Shown: piece after piece, positions 56,841-64,000 of the stretch | How positions within the stretch are numbered: position 1 is the first letter of the stretch | Layout: each line of letters opens with the position of its first letter | Assembly (NCBI GenBank): GCA_964569185.1 | Contig: CAZMTP010000001.1 | Coordinates: 1 to 64,000, forward strand | Origin: DATIJP01 sp964569185 | GTDB taxonomy: Bacteria > Chlamydiota > Chlamydiia > Chlamydiales > Rhabdochlamydiaceae | DNA length: 64,000 nucleotides | Reading direction: 5' to 3' | Notes under the pieces: generated by a model | Told to the model about the DNA's origin: nothing | The model's input: the letters and a program-made list of their open reading frames with translations, nothing else | Database searches by the model: none | Made by a program: the position numbers and the translations under genes

Positions 56841-57794
56841 ATGGAAAGAAGAAAATTAGTGATTATTGGATCGGGTCCGGCGGCTTATACGGCGGCCATT
56901 TATGCAGCACGCGCCAAGCTGGCGCCTCTGCTCTTTACAGGGATGTATTCAGGGCCTCCGGGGGGTCAGCTGATGACCACGACCGAGGTGGAAAACTTTC
57001 CTGGTTTCCCAGAAGGAATCGAGGGACCGGACTTTATGGACAAATGCCAAAAACAGGCAGAGCGTTTTGGAACTGAGATCGTAATGGACGATGTGGAGGA
57101 GGTCGATCTGAAAACCCGTCCCTTTAAAGTGATCGGCAAACAGAAGCAGCTGCTTGCAGATTGTCTTATCATTGCTACGGGGGCCGCAGCAAGAAAACTG
57201 GACATCCCAGGGGCGAGAGAAGGGGAATTTTGGCAAAAGGGAGTGACTGCGTGCGCCGTGTGCGATGGGGCAGCGCCTATTTTTCGAGACAAACATCTGT
57301 TTGTGATTGGCGGAGGAGACAGCGCCTGCGAAGAGGCCATTTTTTTGACTAAATTTGGGAGCAAAGTCTTTATTGTGCATCGCCGAGACGAATTTAGAGC
57401 CTCTAAAATTATGGGCGATCGGGCGCTAAAACATCCCAAAATTGAGGTGCTTTGGAATCATGTGATCACCAAGATCGAAGGGGATAAAGTGGTGCGTGCT
57501 GTAACGCTAAAAAATCTGCTTACTAATCAGGAAAATAAAAGAGAGGCAGGGGGCGTTTTCTTTGCAATTGGATTTGATCCCAATGTGAAATTTTTAAAGG
57601 GCCAATTGAAACTGGAAGAGAATCTATACATCAAGGTGAAGCCAGGCACGACGCAGACAAGTGTGGAAGCGGTATTTGCTTGTGGGGATGTCCAGGATCA
57701 TGTCTATAGACAAGCGATCACAGCAGCGGGTACAGGCTGCATGGCGGCACTGGATGCAGAGCGCTGGCTTTCCCATCATGGTCTGATCGATTAA
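56841..57794 (+). CDS. trxB: Thioredoxin-disulfide reductase
   Basis: 317 aa flavoprotein. FAD motif IIGSGPAAYTAAIYAARA, redox pair Cys138-Ala-Val-Cys141 (ACAVCDGAAP), NADPH motif VIGGGDSACEEAIFL, and the C-terminal FACGDVQDHVYRQAITAAG. The active site has CAVC rather than the more common CATC, seen in other TrxBs too. Keeps thioredoxin reduced in the cytosol. AAGGA ribosome site. Confidence 0.97.
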   Translation: MERRKLVIIGSGPAAYTAAIYAARAKLAPLLFTGMYSGPPGGQLMTTTEVENFPGFPEGIEGPDFMDKCQKQAERFGTEIVMDDVEEVDLKTRPFKVIGKQKQLLADCLIIATGAAARKLDIPGAREGEFWQKGVTACAVCDGAAPIFRDKHLFVIGGGDSACEEAIFLTKFGSKVFIVHRRDEFRASKIMGDRALKHPKIEVLWNHVITKIEGDKVVRAVTLKNLLTNQENKREAGGVFFAIGFDPNVKFLKGQLKLEENLYIKVKPGTTQTSVEAVFACGDVQDHVYRQAITAAGTGCMAALDAERWLSHHGLID

Positions 57795-57798
57795 ATTT

Positions 57799-58617
57799 AT
57801 GAAATGGATTTTATTGCTTTTGCCTTTGGGATTGAGCGCCATATCGATACCTATGCCCATGCAGATGGAGCCTTGGCTGGGCGATCCTTATGAATTTCAA
57901 GCAGAAGTGACCTACTGCTATAGCCACTATCCCAATGTACAAAACGCAAGTGTGCCTCTAAACAAAGCTTCCAATGACCAGTTAGTGGCCGGTTCCATTG
58001 AATGGTGTTTGCAACGATGGGATTTTGAACTCGAAGCAGAGTTTGTTAATACGCCAAGACAGTCTTGGGGTTACCGTGCCGCTGCTGCACAAATCCGTTA
58101 TTTGTGGCTTGATGATGTGGCATGCGATCCCATCAGCTTGATTACAGGCTGTATTGTGCAAAATACCAATTCGCGCAGTTTGAAAGATGTGAGTTGTCCC
58201 TACCATGCCAATATGAACTTTGAGCTGAATGCCACAGCGGGCAAAGAATGGTATCGGGATACTGAGTGGCTTTGGCGCTGTTATGGATTTTTAGGCGCTG
58301 GCATAGGCAATAGAGGCTCTCCCTGGCTGCGTGGACAGCTTTCTTTGGAAGGCAATATGGCCAGGCGCCATCAAGGACAGCTTTTTGCCTTGGGCTATTT
58401 TGGATTCGGGGAGGAGACAAGAGTGAACACTGCCCATTTCCGTGGATGGGCCAAATTCCGCCACCAGTCAATTGATTTAGGGACAAGTTATCGCTATCTG
58501 TTCGATTGCTGGGGGAATCTTGCCTTAGATCTTAGTTATCGTGTCTTTGCACGCACCTTTCCAAAGCAGCTTTTTGCTATTTCTTTGACCTATACTCTGC
58601 CTTTCTCTGCTTTCTAG
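57799..58617 (+). CDS. Predicted outer-membrane beta-barrel protein
   Basis: 272 aa with a signal peptide (KWILLLLPLGLSAISIPMPM). The mature chain is made of alternating aromatic strands (FQAEVTYCYSHYPNV, WDFELEAEFVNTP, AAQIRYLWLDDVAC, LALDLSYRVFARTF) and ends with SLTYTLPFSAF, a C-terminal Phe as in BamA substrates. Several Cys residues are present, fitting the disulfide-rich chlamydial envelope. No named family. It begins four bases after trxB, so it is probably co-transcribed. Confidence 0.65.
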   Translation: MKWILLLLPLGLSAISIPMPMQMEPWLGDPYEFQAEVTYCYSHYPNVQNASVPLNKASNDQLVAGSIEWCLQRWDFELEAEFVNTPRQSWGYRAAAAQIRYLWLDDVACDPISLITGCIVQNTNSRSLKDVSCPYHANMNFELNATAGKEWYRDTEWLWRCYGFLGAGIGNRGSPWLRGQLSLEGNMARRHQGQLFALGYFGFGEETRVNTAHFRGWAKFRHQSIDLGTSYRYLFDCWGNLALDLSYRVFARTFPKQLFAISLTYTLPFSAF

Positions 58618-58618
58618 T

Positions 58619-59005
58619 TTATGACCAAATAGCAACCGCTGTCACATATGATTTACAATGGCTGATCGAAAGAGAGATAGTGGGGTGATGGAATTTTGCA
58701 TTTAACCTTTCAGAAAGGGTAGCCATGGGGCGGCCCTCGCCATTGGCAAGAATTTCAATGTCGAGCCAGGAGAGCTGCTCTCCAAAGCCGGTGCCCAGCG
58801 CTTTGGCAATCGCTTCTTTGGCTGCAAAACGGCCTGCAAAGCGTGGCGCAGAATCTTGATGATTTAAGCAATACTCTTGCTCTTTAGGAGTGAAAATCCG
58901 GTCTAAAAAACGCCTGCCATGGGCCTTGATGCTATCACGGATCCGGTCAATTTCAATAATGTCATTGCCAACACCTAAAATAGAAGGACGCTTATCTTGG
59001 GGCAT
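58619..59005 (-). CDS. acpS: Holo-ACP synthase
   Basis: 128 aa from ATG 59005; the longer frame to 59053 lies inside the upstream gene. Transfers phosphopantetheine from CoA to AcpP. Metal and CoA motifs: GVGNDIIEIDRI and FAGRFAAKEAIAKALGTGFG, plus SISHCKSYVTAVAIW at the end. It overlaps the PIN/TRAM gene by 14 bases. Close to trxB, as in Chlamydia. Confidence 0.95.
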   Translation of the reverse strand: MPQDKRPSILGVGNDIIEIDRIRDSIKAHGRRFLDRIFTPKEQEYCLNHQDSAPRFAGRFAAKEAIAKALGTGFGEQLSWLDIEILANGEGRPMATLSERLNAKFHHPTISLSISHCKSYVTAVAIWS

Positions 59006-60068
59006 CTTCGGGTTCTTCCTCGTAAACCTTAAACGAATCGTCTTCCAGCGCATTACAGAAGATCATACGTCCTGACGAGGTATGTTTTACTGAAAGCACC
59101 TGAGTATCGATCGTCTCCCCAATATAATCGCCACCGCCATTGACTACAACCATTGTTCCATCATCTAAATAGCCCACCCCTTGACGCGGCTCTTTACCAT
59201 AACGTTGAATTTTAATTTTGATATATTCGCCTGTTTGCATGAATGGCTTTAAAGCATGGGAAAGGGTATGGATATTGATGATGCGGATGCCTTCGATAGT
59301 GGCAATCTGAATGCGGCTCACATCAGCGGTGAGCAGATTCGCATCTAAAAGCCGCGAAAGTCGGACCAGCTTGCTAAAGGGCTCTTTCACATCTTGAAAA
59401 TCGGTTTCATTAATACGTATTTCTAAATTAGGGATGGATTCCAGCTTCTTAATTGTTTCTAGACAGCGGCGCGCTTTGGCTTTTGTCAATTCATCTCCTG
59501 TTTCAGATTGGACGTACAGTTCTTTGATTAAAAATCGGGGGACGATGAGCTGGTGGTCCAAAAGACCTGTGGCTGCCACATCGATAATACGGGCATCGCT
59601 TAAAATGGACCCATCGATCAGAAGATCTTTCTTTTTCTGCGCTACAGAGATGAACTTCACAAAAGGAATACTCACATAGATCTCATCGGCAGCCCTTAAC
59701 GTCATAATACTGCCCAGGTAGGTGCCAAAGAGGATCAGGCCTGTTTTAATCAGTGCAATTACATAAGAAGGCGCCATTGCGCTGATCTGGCTGACTTCTA
59801 AGATAGAATGGAAAATTAAAATGAGCGCTTGCCCCATCAAGTAGCCAATAAAGATCCCTAAAATGGCAATATTAATGGCCCGTAGATTGAATTTTCTAAA
59901 ACAGAATTCAAACCCCATTAACAGGCCGCCAAAACAGAGACCGCATCCAACACCAATGGCTGCCTTTTGTAAAATATTTTCTAAAGGCAACGACAGCGTT
60001 AAAGTAGTCATGAAAAGAACGCTTAGCAACGAAAAGAACAATCTTAAAAAGGACAAAGAAATGTTCAT
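58992..60068 (-). CDS. PIN/TRAM-domain membrane protein (YacL-like)
   Basis: 358 aa. Four N-terminal membrane helices (LFFSLLSVLFMTTLTLSLPL, AAIGVGCGLCFGGLLMGFEF, IAILGIFIGYLMGQALILIF, VIALIKTGLILFGTYLGSIM), then a PIN nuclease-like domain with conserved acids (LLIDGSILSDARIIDVAATG, LLDANLLTADVSRI) and a C-terminal TRAM domain (KQRYG region with GVGYLDDGTMVVV). This is the YacL family of Gram-positives and chlamydiae; RNA-related function is inferred from the domains. Co-transcribed with acpS. Confidence 0.88.
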   Translation of the reverse strand: MNISLSFLRLFFSLLSVLFMTTLTLSLPLENILQKAAIGVGCGLCFGGLLMGFEFCFRKFNLRAINIAILGIFIGYLMGQALILIFHSILEVSQISAMAPSYVIALIKTGLILFGTYLGSIMTLRAADEIYVSIPFVKFISVAQKKKDLLIDGSILSDARIIDVAATGLLDHQLIVPRFLIKELYVQSETGDELTKAKARRCLETIKKLESIPNLEIRINETDFQDVKEPFSKLVRLSRLLDANLLTADVSRIQIATIEGIRIINIHTLSHALKPFMQTGEYIKIKIQRYGKEPRQGVGYLDDGTMVVVNGGGDYIGETIDTQVLSVKHTSSGRMIFCNALEDDSFKVYEEEPEDAPR

Positions 60069-60200
60069 AAAACCCCACTTATAGATATAATCCAGGAATT
60101 AAGGCCTGGAAAAAACTTTTAAACTTTAATTCAGGGACAAATTCTACTCAATCGCCGATTCTAATGCATAGAAATTTTTTTGTCGATTGATAGAATTAAA

Positions 60201-61061
60201 ATGGGTGCAATGATGCAAAAAAAATTTATATTTTGGGATCCTTCTCCAGAACTTTTCTCTTTCCCTATTCCGGTATTGGACCGACCGATTCTCTGGTATG
60301 GATTTTTTTTCGCCTTAGGATTTCTGATTGCTTATTGGTTATTTTCTTTTTCACTACGAAAATATTTAGCTTCGCATCAAGTAGATCTAAAAGAGAGCAA
60401 TCAGCTGCTTGAGAAAACAGGATTTTACATCCTTATTGGAGCCGTGATTGGCGCGCGTGTGGGCGATCTACTTTTCTATCAAGATTGGGTGCAAAATTTA
60501 CACCATCCACTCTCCATGATTAAATTTTGGGAGGGAGGGCTTGCTAGCCATGGGGGTGCCGCTGGCATTGCCATTGCACTTTGTATTCTATGGAAAAAAG
60601 TGGGCGCTAAATTTCCTGCATTGACTTGGAGAAAACTTTTAGATCTTATTGTTGTGCCCACCTGTGTGGCCGCAGGCATGATCCGTATCGGAAACTTTAT
60701 GAATCAGGAGATTTTAGGCACGCCAACCCAACTGCCTTGGGCTGTTATTTTTGGCCATCCCATGGATGGGTCATTGCCGATTCCGCGCCACCCCGTCCAA
60801 ATTTACGAGGGGCTATTTTATTTCACGCTTTTTGCTGTACTTTCAATTATAGCGCGCAGAACGGTGCGCGATGGATTCATTAGTGGCCTATTTTTCACTT
60901 CACTGTTTACTTTTCGCTTTGTGATTGAATTTTTCAAGGCACCCCAGAGTGCATTACTCAGCTTCCATGCTCTTCTCGACATGGGACAAATCCTCAGTCT
61001 TCCTTTTATCGTCTTTGGTTTGTATTTATTGAAAAAGAAGCTCGGGTACAGGCACGATTAA
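60201..61061 (+). CDS. lgt: Prolipoprotein diacylglyceryl transferase
   Basis: 286 aa from ATG 60201 (60213 also possible; 60180 is a TTG). Seven-helix enzyme adding diacylglycerol to lipobox Cys. Motifs: LWYGFFFALGFLIAYW, GARVGDLLFYQDW, GGLASHGGAAGIAIAL, the signature RIGNFMNQEILGTPT, and RHPVQIYEGLFYF. It modifies the lipoproteins predicted in this window. Its last codons and stop lie within a GTGCCC-type repeat (61043-61061). Confidence 0.95.
   Translation: MGAMMQKKFIFWDPSPELFSFPIPVLDRPILWYGFFFALGFLIAYWLFSFSLRKYLASHQVDLKESNQLLEKTGFYILIGAVIGARVGDLLFYQDWVQNLHHPLSMIKFWEGGLASHGGAAGIAIALCILWKKVGAKFPALTWRKLLDLIVVPTCVAAGMIRIGNFMNQEILGTPTQLPWAVIFGHPMDGSLPIPRHPVQIYEGLFYFTLFAVLSIIARRTVRDGFISGLFFTSLFTFRFVIEFFKAPQSALLSFHALLDMGQILSLPFIVFGLYLLKKKLGYRHD
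61043..61061. repeat. GTGCCC-type repeat at the lgt 3' end
   Basis: CGGGTACAGGCACGATTAA, a diverged copy of the motif seen at 30243-30260 and 47305-47322. It encodes the last residues of Lgt and its stop. Confidence 0.45.
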
Positions 61062-61066
61062 AAATT

Positions 61067-62671
61067 TTATTTATTGAGTAGGGATTGAGCTTTGAGTTGG
61101 TCGAAGGGGACCAGCGGGAGCATGCGGCGGCAAACCTGCTCGAGTTGCTTGAGTGTCTGCTCTTTGTCTGTGCAGCAAGAGAGTAGGTAGGCGCCATGCC
61201 ATTTGAGAAAGCGGTCAAAAGAAGACTCCTCAGGGCGGCTGCAATGGGTATACCAGGTATATTTGAAGAGGGTCCAAATGCGCGAGGTAATCTGCAGCGC
61301 ATAAGCGGCAAGGCGCGGATACTTTTGCAGATAAGCTTGGCAAATTTCACTCACAAATTGCTCATAAGAAAGCAACGCCTGATTTTTCAAATCGCCCGAT
61401 TTTTGCGTGATCAATTTCAGCAGCGGCATCTCATGGTTTAGATGGACCCAGCGCAGCAACATATCGCTTTGCATGGTCCAGACATGGATCTTACTATCGA
61501 TTTCATTGATATTCTGATGTAAAGAAAGCTCTTTGATTTTTTTGAAAAAAGAGACTACTTCTGCAATCACTTGGGAAAAATTAAGATGGGGATCATCAAT
61601 TAAGATCGTGGCAATCTCTTCTTCAATTTTTTGTCCAATGCGGTAGGGCAGCCCCTCTAAAATGCCCTCTGTTTCGCTAATGATTTTCCAAAGAATGATC
61701 TCTAACTGTTCTAATGGGCAATTGAGTGTGCAATGCGTCATGATCTGTCTGATGATTTCAGGATGCTCCATTTTTTGGTAAAGGGCGATCTGTTCTTTTA
61801 AAGAGTGGAGAAGCGCCTGTTTGTCATCCGTTGAAAACTGGGTGTGGAAGGGCAAAGAAGGATAGAGTTTCTCTGCTAAAAGCGCGCTGAGGTTAGAGGT
61901 GAGCCTTTCCATTGAGGTGAAAGCGGGCAAATCATGTAAATACTGGAGCGCTTCTTTCACTTGATAAGAGAGCTCTTTTTGCGCGATTTGAGGATTTTTT
62001 GCACTGATCTCTAAGATGGTCTTCACAATGAGCTTATCAATTTTACTATATTCGTCGTATGGGCTCTTATAATGTTGCGGATTTAAATTGGGAATCAGAT
62101 GTCTTTGGATCGACCAGATCATCTGTGTGAGCTCTTCTAATTTGGGCCGCACGCCATCCACTGTGGCAATGCATTCGCTCATTTTTAACGCAAGCTGATG
62201 GGCAAAATGGTAAGGATGGATATGACAGGTGTTCTTCAGTTGAGGAAGCGATTTGAGATTTTCTTTAATAAAAAAGGAGATGTTGAGTTTTCCGGCCTGT
62301 GTAAGCGCCTCTTTTTGGTGCTGAATTTGCTGCGAATAAAAGGCTACCTTTTCCCACGTTTTTTTCAGTGCGGAGATCCCTAAACGGTATTGGGGGAATT
62401 TTTGTTGGAATTCAGGTGTGATTTTAAGCAGTAGCTCATCTTGCAGCTTTACAGACCACTTTTTGCTGTTTCCACAATGGCGCATCTCTTGTTTGACTTT
62501 TTGCGATAAGAATAGGTTGAGCTCGGAAAATGGATCATGAAAATCAGCCGTCTCATCGATCGAATTTAAAAGATCCTTCACAAAGAGAGATTTTTTAGAA
62601 GAGAAGCGCACGCTGCTCTTCTCATTCCAGAAACTTTCTTGGGTGGGGCGTGGATTTGTTTTTCTTGCCAT
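61067..62671 (-). CDS. Large helical hypothetical protein
   Basis: 534 aa, no signal peptide or membrane helix, rich in Leu, Gln, Lys and His and predicted almost all helical. N-terminus is basic (MARKTNPRPTQESFWNEK) followed by SSVRFSSKKSLFVKDLLNS. No catalytic motif stands out. I cannot place it in a family. It is convergent with lgt and divergent from ssb. A cytosolic, perhaps secreted, chlamydia-specific protein is the best description. Confidence 0.6.
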   Translation of the reverse strand: MARKTNPRPTQESFWNEKSSVRFSSKKSLFVKDLLNSIDETADFHDPFSELNLFLSQKVKQEMRHCGNSKKWSVKLQDELLLKITPEFQQKFPQYRLGISALKKTWEKVAFYSQQIQHQKEALTQAGKLNISFFIKENLKSLPQLKNTCHIHPYHFAHQLALKMSECIATVDGVRPKLEELTQMIWSIQRHLIPNLNPQHYKSPYDEYSKIDKLIVKTILEISAKNPQIAQKELSYQVKEALQYLHDLPAFTSMERLTSNLSALLAEKLYPSLPFHTQFSTDDKQALLHSLKEQIALYQKMEHPEIIRQIMTHCTLNCPLEQLEIILWKIISETEGILEGLPYRIGQKIEEEIATILIDDPHLNFSQVIAEVVSFFKKIKELSLHQNINEIDSKIHVWTMQSDMLLRWVHLNHEMPLLKLITQKSGDLKNQALLSYEQFVSEICQAYLQKYPRLAAYALQITSRIWTLFKYTWYTHCSRPEESSFDRFLKWHGAYLLSCCTDKEQTLKQLEQVCRRMLPLVPFDQLKAQSLLNK

Positions 62672-62830
62672 ACTTTTTTAAGATAAAAATTTTTTTAAAC
62701 CGTAAATTCCACGTCTATAGTATTAAATTTTTTTTGTCTATAAATAATTTTTTTGAAAAGGAACATTTCCCTTATTTCTTTAAATTTTTTACAATGTCGA
62801 AAGCGTTACACATATAAAGGGAGGACGGAT

Positions 62831-63262
62831 ATGAACAATGCAACCATCGCAGGCCATTTAGGGGCAGACCCTGAAGTGCGCTTCACATCATCGGGACAGA
62901 AAGTGACCACGTTAAGAGTGGCCGCACGGGCACGCCGTTCGGGCAAAGAAGAGACTATTTGGTGGAAAGTCACTGTATGGGGAGAGCAATTTGACAAAAT
63001 GATCCCTTATTTTAAAAAAGGCAGTCCAATCATTGTATTTGGTGAGCTGAATAAGCCTGAAATTTTTACCAATCGCGAAGGACAGCCGCAAGTGTCGATG
63101 AGCATGACAGCTGTGAATTTGCAATTTAGTCCTTTTGGACGGCCTGATAGCAGCCACGCCTCTTCTTCACATGATCAAGGGGAAGAAATGGCACTTGCTG
63201 GCGGTTCCAAAGAGCAGGGACAAGGCAAACAAGAGATAGGCGATGAGGAGATTCCTTTCTGA
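62831..63262 (+). CDS. ssb: Single-stranded DNA-binding protein
   Basis: 143 aa from ATG 62831 (GGGAGG ribosome site six bases upstream); the in-frame ATG-type start 26 codons earlier lacks SSB homology. OB fold: NNATIAGHLGADPEVRFTSS, TLRVAARAR, TIWWKVTVWGEQFDKM, then a Gln/Ser/Gly linker and the partner-binding acidic tip DEEIPF. Protects ssDNA and recruits repair and replication proteins. Its TGA overlaps the pepA ATG (TGATG). Confidence 0.97.
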   Translation: MNNATIAGHLGADPEVRFTSSGQKVTTLRVAARARRSGKEETIWWKVTVWGEQFDKMIPYFKKGSPIIVFGELNKPEIFTNREGQPQVSMSMTAVNLQFSPFGRPDSSHASSSHDQGEEMALAGGSKEQGQGKQEIGDEEIPF

Positions 63263-64000
63263 TGAAACTTTCTTCAACAAGTTTTAAAGAGCGGCCAAAA
63301 GCAGACGCAATCGTGCTTCCTTTTTGGCAGGTAAAAAAAGGGGCTGAGGCCGCTTTTTCAGATAAAGAATTTGCTGCACTCTATGAATCTGTGCTAGAAA
63401 TGGGCGATTTTTCTGGAAAAGAGGGTGAGGTCTACTACGTCGTAGATGGCCGCGTGGAAAAACGGCTTGTTCTTTTAGGACTTGGAGAGGAAAAAAAATG
63501 TGAGTCGGAGAGTTTAAGACGTTCGTATGGACATGCGGTGAAATTGCTTCGCAAAATAAAGGCAACAAAAGTAAACGTTCTTGTTCCTGCCATGAAAAAA
63601 GAGTGCTGCCGCGCTCTTTGCGATGGGCTCTTTCTTTCTAACTACTCTTTCAATGAAAATCGGCACGATACAAAAGAAGAACAGCCCCCTTTAATTAAAG
63701 AGTGTTGTTTTGTGGGGCTTAAAAAAGAGGGGTTTGCGCTCTGCCAAAAAAGTCTGACCATTGCTCATTCGGTCTATTATGCGCGCGATCTTGTCATCAA
63801 TAGTGCCGATGTTGTGACGCCTACTTTTTTAGCGCACAAAGCTAAAGAATTAGCTAAAGATTTTTCACCTATCAAAACAACAGTATTCAATCGCAAACAG
63901 ATCCAGCAAGAAAAAATGGGGTTACTCGAGGCTGTGAGCCGTGGGGCCACAACTGAGCCTGCATTTATTCTCATTGAGTATCGTGGGAATCCACGCAGTA
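63262..64000 (+). CDS. pepA: Leucyl aminopeptidase, N-terminal part (runs off the window)
   Basis: 246 codons visible, open to the right edge. N-terminal macro-like domain with EKRLVLLGLGEEKKCESESL and LRRSYGHAVKLLRK, then the start of the M17 peptidase region VYYARDLVINSADVVTPTFL and MGLLEAVSRGATTEPAFILI. The metal-binding residues lie beyond the window. It is coupled to ssb by TGATG, the ssb-pepA order known from Chlamydia. Cytosolic aminopeptidase; some PepA proteins also bind DNA. Confidence 0.92.
   Translation, partial: MKLSSTSFKERPKADAIVLPFWQVKKGAEAAFSDKEFAALYESVLEMGDFSGKEGEVYYVVDGRVEKRLVLLGLGEEKKCESESLRRSYGHAVKLLRKIKATKVNVLVPAMKKECCRALCDGLFLSNYSFNENRHDTKEEQPPLIKECCFVGLKKEGFALCQKSLTIAHSVYYARDLVINSADVVTPTFLAHKAKELAKDFSPIKTTVFNRKQIQQEKMGLLEAVSRGATTEPAFILIEYRGNPRS

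Noticed and set aside
1..64000. CRISPR arrays, rRNA, tRNA and prophage genes
   Set aside because: No regularly spaced repeats, no rRNA-like segments, no cloverleaf-like blocks in the gaps, and no phage structural genes were seen.

Overview
The window is bacterial and almost certainly chromosomal DNA of a Chlamydiae member outside the genus Chlamydia (a Parachlamydiales/Simkania/Waddlia-like environmental lineage). Three things point there. Gene blocks keep the order I remember from Chlamydia trachomatis: recR with bamA-ompH-lpxD; fabH-fabD-fabG-acpP; pdhA-pdhB-pdhC; groES-groEL divergent from pepF; an HU/IHF gene near accA and msbA; ssb-pepA; trxB near acpS. Several proteins have the bilobed hydrophobic profile of chlamydial inclusion-membrane (Inc-like) proteins. 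There is a SET-domain protein and a Legionella-MOMP-like barrel. Genes typical of free-living or amoeba-associated relatives are added: tdh-kbl, a polyamine ABC transporter, an L,D-transpeptidase, an adenylate cyclase, HicAB and an ABC-2 efflux pump. The exact genus cannot be fixed by reading.

Layout. 1-4360: end of an ABC-2 drug-efflux operon (ATPase, two permeases, outer-membrane factor). 4370-13935: accessory stretch with DUF3175, a lipoprotein-type 2OG-Fe(II) oxygenase, tag, a SET protein, tdh-kbl, an endonuclease/exonuclease/phosphatase-fold protein, a Cache-HAMP adenylate cyclase and a small ADP-ribosyltransferase-like protein. 14008-21137: rlmD, a GxxExxY cassette bounded by perfect 29-bp inverted repeats, a DMT transporter, a three-gene operon ending in a putative glycosyltransferase, a beta-barrel, and a YheT hydrolase/AsmA-like pair. 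21138-35751: a small transposon-like element, groESL with a degenerate CIRCE, pepF-ptsH, Inc-like genes, rpiA, tyrS, HU, L,D-transpeptidase, accA, msbA. 35870-51919: dnaQ-like exonuclease, PLD nuclease, PDH complex, corA, lpxD-ompH-bamA, HicAB island, recR, fatty-acid synthesis genes and a CPBP protease. 51985-64000: two unknown genes, potDCBA, a foldback element, trxB, a barrel protein, acpS, a PIN/TRAM protein, lgt, an unknown helical protein, ssb, and the start of pepA.

How the genes work together: pdhABC makes acetyl-CoA, accA helps make malonyl-CoA, and acpS, fabD, fabH, fabG and acpP run fatty-acid initiation and reduction. lpxD uses acyl-ACP for lipid A, which msbA flips; bamA and ompH (Skp) assemble the barrels, and lgt acylates the lipoproteins that several genes here encode.

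The most unusual layer is the non-coding one. I find five kinds of palindromic or inverted-repeat element. One, about 168 bp, occurs twice with covarying arms and supplies the start codon of both msbA and fabG as well as the end of fabD. Others are a 101-bp hairpin in two opposite copies, a 141-bp element with a 9-bp target duplication, a roughly 190-bp foldback, and a dispersed GTGCCCGTGCCCG motif whose inverted copies bracket the HicAB module. No rRNA, tRNA, tmRNA or CRISPR array was recognised.
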